Assembly: GCA_035772785.1 (NCBI GenBank)
Contig: JAOCPU010000003.1
Coordinates: 1,014,009-1,078,008, forward strand
From: Phlebiopsis flavidoalba
Taxonomy: Eukaryota; Basidiomycota; Agaricomycetes; Polyporales; Phanerochaetaceae
Length of the DNA: 64,000 nucleotides
Direction: 5' to 3'
In this document: positions 33,479 through 45,048 of the stretch, one piece after another
Layout of the letters: every line of letters starts with the position of its first letter
Numbering within the stretch: position 1 is the stretch's first letter
Notes under the pieces: model-generated
Database searches by the model: none
Told to the model about the DNA's origin: nothing
The model's input: the letters and a program-made list of their open reading frames with translations, nothing else
Translations under genes and position numbers: made by a program

Positions 33479-36400
33479 TTAATATCCGTAACCTTGCTGC
33501 TGTGGGGGTGCAGCGCCCGGCGGGAGGTTAGAGTATTGCTGGGGCATCGGCATAGAATTGCCGCGCGTGAGTAGCGGTTCTGGTTCTGGCGCTGGTGTCT
33601 GCGCAGTCGACCGCCTTGCTTGTCGCGATACTCGACGCACACCTTGAGACGTCTCGACGGGCCCGTTATCCACCAAGCTCACGCCTCTCGACCGACTCCT
33701 GCCACCAGCGACAGGTGGCTGAGCAGGAAGCTCCTCTGGCTCCGTGGTATACGGGAACTGCTGCTCGTCGTAACCCGCTCTCTGAGGCTGCGAGTAAGCA
33801 TAGTTGGCCTGAGTCTCGACGGCGTACTGGTTCGCGCTTGACTGGCGATAGACAGCGTTATTTGGACACAGCTGTTCTTGAGACCGAGCGTCGAATGGCG
33901 ATTGCTGTGCGTACTGCCCACCAACTGGCGGTGAGTTGTCGTATTCTTCCGAGTAGGCGTAGCCTTCTTGAGGCGAGATGAGCCGTTGGTGGGAGCCGAT
34001 GTCAGAGTTTGTAGCCTCCCTCTTCGCTTGATCTCGAGAGGGCAGCCGTAGATGCGGATGCGGATGCTGGTGTCATTCTAGACAGAGGGGCGGGAAGCAT
34101 GAGCAGTTGGTTTGGATCTTGTCTGCGCGGAGCTGGCTCCCAGTGCGGAATCGTATGTGCTGCTGTCGTACCCTTGGTTCTGGGCATGGTAGTCGCTTGT
34201 CGACACCATGGAGTACCTGTTGCTTTCCGCACTGTGGAAATCAAATCAGTAATGTTCGGCCCTGATCAGCTTCGTTACTTACCGCTTGGGTGAGCTGTTG
34301 CCGTAGTACGTTGAGTCACGCGACTGCGAAACCGGCCTTCCACCGCCTCTCGCGCTCAAACTCTGCCCACTTCTTCATGACAATGTGCGAAGAGTCAAAC
34401 TCTCCCTCCTTATCACCATGGCTGTCAGCGGCCTTCTTGTCACCAGCACGACCTGGGGCGGGTCTGACCCCACGAGAACCGTCGTCAAAGTGCCAGAAGG
34501 CGTACGCGGGGAGGATACCGTTCCAGACGGGGAGGGATAGCAGGTATTATACCAACATCCAACCGATGTCAAGCGATCTTGCGCGAGGTGATGACGATCA
34601 GGAAACACGGGGAGACCAAGGACAATAGCGAGCAGGATGAGGGGAATGGTGGTGTTGGTTCCTCCAGGGATGATGGAAATGATGATGAGGTAGAGCGTGA
34701 ACGAGATGGCACCAGGCAGGGGGAGGACGAGGGTACCAGCCAGCTCCATACCGACGACGAACTGCATTGAGAAGCAGAAGGTACCGCAAAGGTCGCGGAC
34801 CAGGAGGAGTTCAGCCAGGTTGTGGATGGTAGAGTTGATCCAGCGACGACGTTGATTGAGAGAGAAAGCACACTGAATGTGTCCGGAACGACAGTCTTAC
34901 ATACAGCCTGGGGACAGAAGACGTTCTTTTAGTGCGCTTCGGGAAGGTCTTCAGCATGAGTGTTGTGAGGTATCGATCTTCACCCAGGAGGAGCAGATTC
35001 TTCTTGTGCAGGGGTATCGACCACGTTCTCTGAATAGTGCTCGACAATATCCGGGTTGGCGAGGATCGGGTACCGTACCCAGTATCCGCTCTCGCCTTTG
35101 GGAGCTTTTGAATGCGGTACATGCTGAAACAACCGAGAAGACAATGTTACAAAGACATGTTACGACCGCCGAACATGTGACTCGAACGCCTTCGTCATGT
35201 GATGCGAGATGTAGTACTCGAACACTAAGTAGCCAGACCATCAGCTCGGCTATGAGAAAATCCTGCATTGCTCACCTTGAATCATGGTGACCCACGTCTC
35301 GGCCTTGTTCGCAATCTTCGTCTCACCACACAGACTCCATTGATCTCGTAGTCGTTGACCATGCACGAGACCATCCGACTGAGCGAGTCTGGGAACACCT
35401 TCGTATCATGCATCGTGACCACAGAGCACGATACCCTCGTACCGGATCAGGGCTCACGCCCGGTCAACACGCCATATGGAGTTGAAGAACTCGTACTCAA
35501 ACGTCGTCATCCGCTCGTCGAACATCACCTTCTGCATGAACGTGCCATTGTAGCACAAATCTGTGCCTGTCCACGCCTTGGCCAGGTTTCCCGCGGTTTC
35601 GCGTATCGTTAGCCTCGAGCGGGTTTAGCCCGCCATCTTGGCGTACGCAGCAACGATGGGAATACCTTTCTGTCTGCTTGCTTGGGACCGATCGCTGCCC
35701 TAGTGAAGCTACCCACGGGTGGCGTCGTCGTAGGGCGTAGAAGCCAGCGTAGACCTTTGTGCCCATGTTGTGCCGTTTGTGGTCCGTCCGGCGATAGCGA
35801 CGTTAAGAGTGGTCTGTTCTGTCTCAAAAAAATAACCGCGCTTGCGAGGGTGTCGGATGCCCCAGAGGTGCCACTCCCTTCAGTGATCATAATGTACAAA
35901 CAGATCTCCGGGGTTGATTTCAGCGTGTTGTTCCAGCACCCTTTACCATGACCGGTCGTGGCAGGATGTGACGGAGTGATGAGCTTATGGCTGTTAGTGA
36001 GTAGTCCGGTGAGTACACAGCGATGAGCGAATCCAATGTGGGTTCGAATAAGACTCGGCTTCTGAGGATGATTGACTCGTGAGTAAGGCGGTGACGGACG
36101 ACATAGTCGCTGCCGAATGGGCAGCTAGGCTGTTGGAGTAAGTTGAAGAGGCTCCTGAGAGCTAATGCTGGGGGAGGCTGGGGTACACGACATTGGCCAG
36201 AGGGGCAGATTAGTGGCACGGGTCTTAATCCGGCGACCTATGGCGGTAGTTTGTCAAGGGAGGTCGAGGCTTCGTTGACTGTGACGGAGCAGCGGTGGTG
36301 TGTACAGGGGGCGTGAGTTGTAAGTCTGCGATAAGGCTGCTGTCCTGCATCGCAGCGGTGAGCGCATGTAAGAACACTGTGTCTGCGCGGTTGCGCTTAA

Positions 36401-38472
36401 TAGGGCATCGGCTCAAGCATTCCTATACGCATTTCGATTGCCGACCATGCCTTCCCATTCGCTTTCAACATGTTCTCCGCGGGAGTTGAAGCGAGATGAT
36501 CTAAAGTGAAGGAACAGAGGACTCCTGGCAGAACCTTTTGTGGAGACTGGGGCTCTTGCTGTCTCTTTGTGTACGTTACTGGGACGGTACTGGCTGTGGA
36601 GCCGGCCTGTAGATGCTGTCCTCCGTCCGTTTTCGGGGGGATCTCGGCCGCGCGCTTCATGCGCTGCTCCGTGAATGATCCTCGTATTCTTGAAGTTACC
36701 GATGCGCCAGGAGAAGAACCATGCAAACATCACGGCCATGAAGAACCGGATACCGACAACACCCAATCCCTTCTGCAACAAGACCAGTGAGACCATGTAC
36801 ACGTAAAGAACCACCTGGGAGGCGCACATCCAATGCTGGTTTGTGTCAATGAAAGCCCACCGTAATGATGTCCTCCAGACAGTGCCCAAGGGTCTTCTGG
36901 TTGGTCCGCATCAGGTACATGCTGATATCCTTGCCATTGAAAGTCCCGTTTCTGCTTCATGAGGTCGTTGAAGATGTCAGGGTATTGCACCTGAGCGCGG
37001 GACTCTCAGGCCATTTCAAGAGATTCAAGTCAACGACAGTTGCTAAATGATGTAAGTCCCTAATTGCAAAGTCATGTTATAGTGAGAACGTACGACTCAA
37101 ATACGGCTAGGTTCCGGTTGGGATTCCGGACATCATCCCCCACGTATAGTACACTTTGGCCTTGTGGTGTCATTGAGGATGTGTAAGCGGTTGCGAGCGG
37201 GAGGTAGTGGACAAATGACAACTCGTCGACGAAATCCATAGCCGGTCAGGTTCTGTGGAGACGTGCCAAATTGGTTGTAGACGTTGCAAGGGAAGTACCA
37301 CTCTGGCTCCGTGTTTTTCCAGCGATGCTGAGTTGGCGGCTTTAGTGATGAATTGTCTGCAGTTCTGGCCAACGTTCTGGAACATGAACGAGGATCCTCA
37401 CATGTCGGCGCCCGCAACATTCCACCCGCCTTCCAAAAGCGGGTTTGACTGCCCATTGAACGTGCTGCCTGCGAGTTGGGATGCTTTGAAATGAGAGAAA
37501 TCGTAGTCGTAGCCGTGGATAATGACGTGAGGGCGTTCTGAATGCTTCCCGAGTGGAATCGGTTGGGGGGCGTGCCGCACACAGCCTCGGTGAAGCCGAA
37601 CGTCAAAAAGCCGACACCTGCCATGAGCGTGCCGATGATACTCAGAAGGCCGATTTTCTCACGCCCATGCCCGCTGCTGCTCCGGGGTGCGAATTCCTAG
37701 AGAAAGGGTGAGTACTGCGGTCTCAAGGGGCCGAAAGGCTGCGCGTACCACAGGCTCTGAGCAGAGGAGTCGGCACCCAGCACGTAATGATGTAGCAGTA
37801 AATGAAGCCAGACCCGTCCTTGGGGCCCCGGACCAATGTTCCCCAAGCACGCACCCTCAGACTTCGTCGGAACATCTGCGGCAGGTGTGGCAGCTTCTCT
37901 TGCGGCGAAGGGTGCCAGCGCTTGAACAGCGCCAGTCCAGACTCGTGCTGGTCTTCTTCTCCTGCCTAGGAGGGACTTGCCCCTGCGCAGCCCTGGTTTG
38001 GTTACCAGTGGCTGAAAGAGCGGATAAGGGTCAGTGCACAACAAGCGAAGAGCAAAGAACTAAAACGCACTCGATGGCATGTAGTCTATGTTCCCATCCT
38101 CCTGCAGCTCTGCAACGCGTGTGTGGTAGTGGTACTGCCGATGTCCGGGATCGATCTTCTCCCTGTCTGGGCGCACCAAGCTCTTTTTTCCTCCCGACAG
38201 GAGCACCTCCAGCCTCCGCGTAGCCGCCATCGGGCGGCGGCGATTGTGTGGTTGGTATGCGGAGTACTGTCGATGGCGGTTCTGGTCGAGGGGCGCTTGT
38301 CGGTCGCCACGTTCGGTGTTCTGAAATGAGATACCACGGTGGGTTCAGAAGGATATTCGGGGGCGGGTGTACGCCCTATGTTAAAGGAGGTCTGAGATTG
38401 GTAGGGAGGCGCGGGAGTCTGAGGCCCTGGGGGTCGGGCAGAACGCGGCGGTCGTTGACCTCGGTTATCCAT
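33479..38472 (-). CDS. Chitin synthase, class IV-like (CHS3 type)
   Basis: Chitin synthases are multispan plasma-membrane GT2 enzymes that polymerise UDP-GlcNAc. The minus-strand start [20 protein letters not shown] is at 38472. The N-terminal region includes LGREED and [13 protein letters not shown] pieces, [26 protein letters not shown] and [21 protein letters not shown] lumenal domain follows ([38 protein letters not shown]), then membrane segments ([28 protein letters not shown]). The catalytic end shows [20 protein letters not shown] (the ED motif, about 34960) and [20 protein letters not shown] (QRRRW at 34854-34840), then [24 protein letters not shown] membrane helices and WHFDDFSWGQTR-like signature pieces. 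The Gln/Tyr-rich tail ends QQQGYGY at 33479. Many introns and indels are present. The [11 protein letters not shown] context and the lumenal domain support class IV over classes I-III. Confidence 0.85.
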
Positions 38473-38787
38473 GACAGTATAGGTCGTTCAAGAGAGAGAG
38501 AGGTTCATGGCCCCAAGCGCATGCACGCGGCCTTGAGGGAACGTGGGCCGCCCGTCGACGCGCCCAGAGGGATGAAGGTGCGGACGGAGGGTGTGGTAGA
38601 GGCGAAACTTGGGCGACACTGGCGTTGAAAGGGTCAGGAAGGATCCATCAAAGTTTATTCTCTTAGCTTACCCCCGCGTGCTTACCGATAAGTTCAAACG
38701 CCTTCACTGCCATAGGACAGTATACAGATTATTTTCTATGCTATCCGCCAATAATTATTGTTGTAAGAAAATAGCCTCCCGACGTCA
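38473..38787. other. Upstream region of chitin synthase
   Basis: Promoter-proximal sequence of the minus-strand chitin synthase gene. No separate gene is recognised. It ends at the 3-bp target duplication of the MITE. Confidence 0.4.
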
Positions 38788-38790
38788 TTA

Positions 38791-38823
38791 GGCCCTGTTC
38801 AGGAGCACCGCTCCCTGATGGGA
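38791..38823 (+). repeat. Left terminal inverted repeat of the MITE
   Basis: Thirty-three bases starting GGCCCTGTTCAGGAGCACC, identical to the reverse complement of 39442-39474. Confidence 0.95.
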
Positions 38824-39441
38824 CGAACTCCCTCCCAAGTTGAGCGCCGTTACGCCTGTTACTGATGTGTGACCACATGCGATCATCTGTGACTCGAGGT
38901 CGCGGATTTTTGGTTGCGCACGTCGCGTCTCAACTCTCCCAGCCGTTGGCCTCAAGGACTGGTAGTCCCGGTCCATAAGTTTATTAGTGAGTATACAAAA
39001 ATGTAAATGAAATACTGTAAATTACATTAAATAGAGCCAGACCCCACTGCAGGATGTGAGAAATGCGGAGGCCCCATATTTATTGTGACATTTACTCAAC
39101 TTGAGGGTGCCTAATTAGTAGTAATGACACTTGCCCTGCTAGTTGGGTAGCACTACTAGCATTGCACACTACCCGTGAAACCAGCATAATCAAGCTGTAA
39201 GAAGAAGTGTTTGGAGCATGTTTACTTGTTTCGTAGACTCAGAGGAAATATGACTTTGTAAGATGCCAGGATGAGCGCCCGGCCACCCTCAGCAACTTCC
39301 CTCTAACTGCACTACTTACGCTACTTACCGTGTGATGCAAGCCCGAGTAGCCCGAGCACCACACACAGAGTCACCCAGTGGACTCTAGGCGCGCGTCGTG
39401 ACAGACTTGGGAGGTGTGCGCCTAGTTTGGGAGCGGAAAAA

Positions 39442-39474
39442 TCCCATCAGGGAGCGGTGCTCCTGAACAGGGCC
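39442..39474 (-). repeat. Right terminal inverted repeat of the MITE
   Basis: Reverse complement of the left repeat with no mismatches over 33 bases. It is followed directly by the TTA target duplication. Confidence 0.95.
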
Positions 39475-39477
39475 TTA

Positions 39478-40285
39478 TGTCGAGGCACGAGCATCGGCGA
39501 TCGCGAAAGGTCTGTTGCTAGCCATCTAGAACAATACCAGGAGGTGAGCGCGCACAAACCGAGCCGTCGCTAATCTCGAGCTCAGCTCTCGGCGTCCGTC
39601 GTAACATATTATGCACAAGAACATGAGCATGGTATGTACACTTTGTTTCACCATTACGCAGTTACCAATCGGGAAACGACGTCAAGCGGTGTAGCTCCAA
39701 GGAACTGCACAAAGCACATGCAGCGCATTGACTGGGCATCAACACATATGGTATGTTTTGACGCAAGGCGGTCGACGTCACTCTTTACCCATAGGAGCGG
39801 CAGGATTGGCGACATGTTCGATAGGAGAGTCACCACATGCGGAGAACCTACTATTCACCTGACGGTCGCCACCTATGCTAAGTGGGGCGCAGTATCCATG
39901 CTTCTCAAGTGGTGTAAGAAGAGCTATTAGACTTGTTCCGTAGGAATACCAGCAGTCCGGCATTGCCTCCGGAAATTCGGACTGCTCCTACCGAGTTTAC
40001 ACGGTCTCGTGGCGCGTGTCGTTGGCTTGTTTGCACTTTAGTTGCTTGAATCAACATAAGTAGAAACCGGTGTATGATACAGCTCGTGCAGCAGCAGAGA
40101 CATACGACAGGGGCCATGTCCTGAACCGTGCCCTTGCTCGACTTTGCCGTTGTCGTCTCTGCGTCCATCCTCTTTTCATCTGTGACACATGCTTCTCATG
40201 CCAGAATAGGGAGCCCCGAAGCCATGTGCGAGGAGTGAGTGGGGGGCCTTCAAGATGAAACCCAATGGAAGACGTAGGGTGCAGC
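39478..40285. other. Intergenic, unassigned
   Basis: A plus-strand frame at 39634-39930 (98 residues) is open but matches nothing I know and lacks introns or a leader signal. The rest is the 3' flank of NOP10. I see no further features. Confidence 0.35.
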
Positions 40286-40595
40286 CTACATAGGCTTAGC
40301 GGGCAGCTGGGTTGAGGAGGATGCCATAGCGCTTCTTGATAGTCACCCGATGACGTGAGAACTTGTCATCAGGTGAGAGAAACGGGCTGTTTTTGAGGAG
40401 ACCATGAGCTGATGCGAAGACTGTCTGTGTAGGGTCAGCGCACCTGGGTGAGCAGACTTCGTGATTTTACCAGAGTCCGTTATTTTCTGCAATATGAGGT
40501 TAGCTTTCCGTCATCGTCAAAAGGAGAAGGCCGAGGCTCACTTTGAGGGTGTAAATCCGGTTACCCGCCTCATCCAACGTGTACATAAGATGCAT
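40286..40595 (-). CDS. NOP10: H/ACA ribonucleoprotein subunit NOP10
   Basis: NOP10 is the small zinc-less core protein of eukaryotic H/ACA snoRNPs, needed for rRNA pseudouridylation and processing. Three minus-strand exons fit exactly: exon 1 (40542-40595) [18 protein letters not shown], exon 2 (40444-40486) [14 protein letters not shown], exon 3 (40286-40386) RFS, then [19 protein letters not shown] and, to the stop, QLPAKPM. Both introns have GT-AG ends and are about 55-57 bp. Exon 3 carries two indels relative to the expected protein: two extra bases in the RFSPDD codons and one extra A before QLPAKPM. The family is usually about 64 residues, which matches. This tiny essential gene is good evidence that indels here are sequence errors. 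Confidence 0.92.
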
Positions 40596-40955
40596 GGTGA
40601 TAATCCAGTCTGCACAAGGAGTATGAAGGCGGAAAGCAGCAATACTCGAGTGTAATAAACCCGAAAAATCCCCAGTTGGATGTCACGAGTGCTATGATCT
40701 GCTTGGCGCCGGTAATCACCTGCGCGTCAGCGCGTCGCATTGGCGTGTTCCCGCTGGCAAGTCAAGCTTTCAAAGGCTGCCCGCGCGCCGTCTGCGAGCC
40801 GTTCGGGTGAACACGTCGCCCGGGCAGGTCCGTTCGCGATGTCAGGACGAAGATGATGCCCAAGCCCACTCACCCAAGACACGGGCACCTTTTTGTCTCG
40901 TACGCTCACATCACCCTGGCGCGCTCAGCCCGCCCTTCCTCTACGCTCTCGACGC
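40596..40955. promoter_or_regulatory. Bidirectional promoter region, NOP10 / SEC14-like
   Basis: About 360 bp separate the divergent starts of NOP10 (minus, 40595) and the SEC14-like gene (plus, 40956). The right end is pyrimidine-rich (cccgcccttcctctacgctc). The TAATAA near 40654-40660 is the only TATA-like stretch. Confidence 0.45.
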
Positions 40956-42460
40956 ATGGCGGAAAGACACACCAGGTCCTCACGGACGCCCGCTCCGGGC
41001 ACCGTTGTAGCACCAATTCCGTGTATGATGATGAAACAAAAGGCAAAGATGAAGCCTTGAGCTTGATGTGCGTTTCCCTTTCCTGCATCGACGAACGGTA
41101 ATGAACTCATAAAGCATTTCCAGCATGCGCTGATCAAGAAGCCCCTACCCGAGTCGGATCCGTACCACAAATGGAATTAAGATGGCTGAACAAGCCCGAC
41201 ATAACCATCCCACGCTACATTCGTGCAGCTAAATGGGATTTGGAGGATGGCTAAAGAAGCGATAGAATGGGCACGATGCAATGGCGGCGAGGAGTTTAAG
41301 CCCGAACTAATCCCCCCTGGAGGAGGTGAGTCACACTACTCTTGAGTATGTTCGATGCGTATACTCAGCTATGATTGTGTAGGTGCGGATAGAAAGTGTA
41401 ACAGGAAAAGATTGTTCGTCTGCAACTTGCAACGTGCATATACGCGTTTCCTAGACAGTGTTTGTTAATGCCGGAATAGCGTCATCAACGGGTTCGACAA
41501 AGATGGCCGACCGATCATCTATATGGCGTCCAGGCCTCGAAACACTGCGAACGAAGCCACCCGCGTCAGCTGCGTCATTTGGTTTTCGGGTGCCTGTATG
41601 TCACCTTTGTGGGCCTCGCATAGTGTGTCCTCCTAATGTTGTTTGAAGAGAGCGAGCTAAGGATCTCATTGCCGCCAGGCCAAGAGTCCTGTGTGTGATC
41701 GTAGTGGACCTACAAGAGCTGTTCGCATTCGGACCAACCCTTCAATATCTGTTTGCACGTCAAGTGAGTTTGCGGTGCTCTCATACTGCTCATATGAGCT
41801 CATCCGGAAACTGCAATGCACAGACGTTGGTCATTGGCCCTCCTCCAGCAGCATTATGTAGAGACTCTAGGTCGTCCCTACCCCTGCACTGGTAGTGAAT
41901 CTGCCTATGATCCTCACACTTCTTCTACAAAGGCATTTCCCCGATTCCCTTCCTTACCCAGTCACGAAGACGACGAGACTAAGGTAGGGAACCGCAATAC
42001 CCCGGACGATAGCTTTCTGTTCTGTTACTGACGGGTTAATGACAGTATAAGCGCTTCAATCCTGATCTCAAGGAGCTCATTCCAACTGAACAGCTAGTCG
42101 CGGCATTCTGGGGCGACTTTGAGTACGAATTCGAGCCAGAACAGCTTATTGGTGAAGCAGACTTTTCTCGTAAAGTCCCGCGTCCCTTACCGTCCGCACT
42201 GCGAGCCCTCTTCTGATGTACTGTACAGCAATGCAACATAGTGGCCATTGCCACCGGACGGAACACGTGTTGGTAATCCCAACCGGGGTTTGCAGAAAAC
42301 GTCTCGTGAACATCTCACGCCCATAGAGGACAGAAATTCAAGCGGAAAAGTACGTTATATCAAACCTTCTCCGGGTGATGCACGCGTTGATCATGCATGG
42401 CCCCTTTATCTCAGGAACCCGCACGAGTTTGATGCGCAAACAGAAGCGGGACTGTGGTAG
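40956..42460 (+). CDS. SEC14/CRAL-TRIO lipid transfer protein (PDR16/CSR1-like)
   Basis: The likely start MAERHTRSSRTPAPGTVVAP follows a CT-rich leader. A CRAL-TRIO N-lobe is visible as QHALIKKPLPESDPYHKW, WLNKPDITIPRYIRAAKWDL and EFKPELIPP. After two introns come VRIESVTGK and NGFDK, DGRPIIYM-like and RPGLETLRT, then VIVVD, LQQHYVETLGR (about 41838-41875), a TRIO-lobe FYKGISPF-like stretch, and YKRFNPDLKELIPTEQLVAA with FDFEYEFEPEQ. The C-terminus ends PHEFDAQTEAGLW at 42460. The N-terminal RAAKWDLEDA helix and the LETL insert resemble the PDR16/CSR1 subgroup of phosphatidylinositol transfer proteins, which exchange lipids between membranes. Four or more introns and several indels are present. 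Confidence 0.82.
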
Positions 42461-43196
42461 CGTGAGTGCCTGCTATATTTATGTAGATTTTTGCATCGTG
42501 ATTACCTTGTGGTCTGTATAGATAATTGTTGTTAATGCTACGTTACACGCCTTGACCGGCGTGCCCGAGCGACCAAAGAGTCTACAAGGCCTTCGTGGCG
42601 TCAGCGCCGGGGCCGAGCGACGGAGGCGGGCCGTTGGGTCGGCAGAAGGGCGGACGCCGATGGAGGCGCTCAGCGGATGCTCCGTAGGCTCGGATTCCCA
42701 GGCCGCTTCTTCCAACATCCGCTGTGCCGAGGCTTTTATAATGCTCGTTTTCGACGAGCGCCCTAAAACTCGCCTGATAAGACATCAAATCTCTACGACT
42801 AAACGCTTCCCTATATACAGAAGTGTAGTTCTCATCTTGTCTCTACGAAGCGTCCACCGCGCAGCGAGGACGAAACGACACCCCTTACACCGTGAACGCG
42901 CTTGTGTACTAGCCTCGGTGATACGGTCATGCGATCCAGAATGGCTCTGCCAAGATCACTGCGCTTCTACAAGGGGACCACATTCGGAGCACGTTCCATC
43001 CCTCACAAATGCTTGTGGCTGTGCCGCGCAGCCATGCGACACGACCTCGACCACTTCTTCATCCCTAGCTTACTGCACACTACACAGATCCACGAGCCAC
43101 GACAAAGCCCCGCCCCTCCCGACGACGACGCCCCAGCATCGCGCTCGCCACGCCACTCAAATACCTAGCAAAACTCGTCTTCGAGAACACTGCGAT
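42461..43196. other. Intergenic / upstream of GT69 gene
   Basis: A 249-residue plus-strand frame (42552-43301) covers this region but shows no family features and is Arg/Ser/Thr-rich like a shadow frame. It may include 5' leader or missed exons of the GT69 gene. Confidence 0.35.
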
Positions 43197-45048
43197 GTCG
43201 CGTCCAAGGCAGATAGTGTCGCGACTCATAGACCACACCAACTGGCTGGTCCGTCGTGGAGGGAGGACCGTCTTCGTCGTGCTGAAATGCCCAAGGTGTG
43301 ACGGAGATTATCCTCCTCGCATTTCTCTTCGTGTACGCGTCCCACAGAACGATGGTGCGATAAGTACTGTGGGGTTTGGTCCCCGGCTTTCCCACCCATC
43401 TGGACGGCGTACGTTCTTATCCTGTGCGTCGCGCCCTATTTTCGCGTTACTACTCCAGCTATGCTGGCTGGGGTAGGGCGCTGCAAGGCGTCGTATGCGC
43501 CATGCACAGAGCGAACAGGGGGCGGTTTCCGGAAGGCAACGGGGCAGGTCATTTTCGGACGTGGAGGGGGGCAGAGTACATGCCGTTAAGGGCGTCCGAA
43601 AGCGAAGAACACGGCCACATGTCTCCGCCAGACTCACTCACCCGCCTCCCCATCCAATCCCCCCACGCCACCGAACCCTGCGCTCGCATATCCCAGGTTT
43701 ATACGCCACATTTTGGTGGGGTTCGGCTCGCGTTCTACTTCTCTGGGGGTCGTAGCCGTAGGGCTGGTACCAGTGGACCCACTATGAACATCCCGAAGAT
43801 CTGCGATGGCGGGCCCGACTCTTCAAAAAAGCTCTTGCACGACAAGAACAGCCCGTGACCTGGGCAGGCTATGCGAAGGGGCGAAAAGATATTACATTGC
43901 TGCGGCATTCTACACCAACCAGATGTCCTAGCAACCGTACTGGACGCAGACTATGTTGGGACCGTCATCGCATCTACCTTGGGCCCGAGAGCAATGTGTT
44001 TTGTGTCGGTCGTAGAGAGTAAAATCGGCACGACCGACCAAATCACTGACCCCTCCTTCGCGAGTTGGATAGCTCCCTTGCTCGAATGGGGGGACTCGAA
44101 CGTTCCAGCCAGAGAGCGCATCCTCATCCACAACGATGACCGGAGATAGAACCACGCCCACCAGACATGGCATGGAACAACGCCGCATCGTGGGACTTCC
44201 TTGCCCGCGTGTGCGCAAGTCGGGCTTTGGAAGCTCCTGCTCGTGCAGCACGCGGCGGCCCATGGCTAGGGCCGCGACCGCGTTGTTGTTCTCGGCAACG
44301 ACATCTTCACTCGCTAACCGGAGAGCCCCTCATGCGAGCAAAGCTCTGAGACGAACAACGGCGACTACGACATGGCATGTGCCCTCGGACACTTTGGGCA
44401 CTTTGGCGCATACGACATGTGGGACCTGCGCGACGCGACCGCGTTGGGCACCTCGCTGCCGGGGGTCATCTGGCCGTACTTCTTCTTCGACGCCGTCGGA
44501 CTACGAGGCGATGAAGACCGGCTCGCCTGCACACCGTGTTCGCGTGCTGGAACGGCATCGTCCGTCTTCACCGCGACCGCCTGTCACCTCCCGGTACACC
44601 TGCGCTCGAACAAGACGCTCTCCACGTCCCCCCCCTGCACCGCCCTTCTTCCCTCCTACGCCCAACTACGCCACCCGCTGCTGTACGCGTACACCATCGG
44701 CGGAGTCGCCGGCGCTCACGCCGCCGTCCCATCAAGGTTTTCGCTCGAGCCCGCGCGAGGGGAGGGATGTTATCACTCCGAGTCGTTCTTACTCCCATAC
44801 GACATGCGGCGCATCTTCGGGCTCGAACGCATCTTCGTCAACCCGCGCGTCATCACGGCGTACGTCTGGCACTTCTACACCTGGCACAAGTGGGTGCTCC
44901 GCCACCCCGCTCGTCAAGTGGTTCGTCGAGCGCGTGTACAACGGCGCGTGGATGCAGTATGCGCGCATGATCGTTGGCGACGATGATAAAGTTTACACGT
45001 GGGGACGGAGGGGACTGTCATCCTTGGTGGTACGGCGACTGGTGGTGA
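43197..45048 (+). CDS. GT69 alpha-1,3-mannosyltransferase (CAP59/CMT1 type)
   Basis: GT69 proteins of basidiomycetes add alpha-1,3-mannose; Cryptococcus CMT1 and the capsule gene CAP59 are the known members. An N-terminal membrane helix (VTEIILLAFLFVYAS, about 43300-43345) follows a basic start. Family blocks are YYIAAAFYTNQ (about 43890), FVSVVES (about 44005-44025), LARVRNRALEP-like text near 44205-44240, RDRVVVLGNDIFTR (about 44273-44320), ETNNGDYDMACA and HFGAYDMWDLRDA (about 44350-44440), LPGVIWPYFFFDA, FACWNGIV, LPVHLRSNKTLSTSPP, CYHSESFLLPYDMRR and IFVNPRVITAYVWHFYTW (about 44770-44885), then LVKWFVERVYNGAWMQYARM and a C-terminal WDGGDCHPWWYGDWW to the stop at 45046-45048. Frames shift many times. 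The start at 43197 is the best visible Met before the membrane helix. Confidence 0.85.

Larger units (their letters stand above)
38791..39474. mobile_element. PIF/Harbinger-like MITE, 684 bp
   Basis: The element is bounded by perfect 33-bp terminal inverted repeats (38791-38823 and 39442-39474) that begin GGCCCTGTTC. It is flanked by a TTA direct repeat on each side (38788-38790 and 39475-39477). A 3-bp TWA target duplication and GGCCCTGTT-type termini are hallmarks of the PIF/Harbinger (Tourist-like) superfamily. Inside each terminal repeat lies a small hairpin (GGAGC-ACC-GCTCC, 38802-38814 on the left). Imperfect subterminal symmetry continues inward. There is no transposase-sized frame, so it is non-autonomous. 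The interior is A/T-richer than the genes around it. Confidence 0.9.

Noticed and set aside
42552..43301. 249-residue plus-strand frame upstream of the GT69 gene as a new protein
   Set aside because: Its composition and lack of motifs look like a chance frame, and it overlaps the putative GT69 start.
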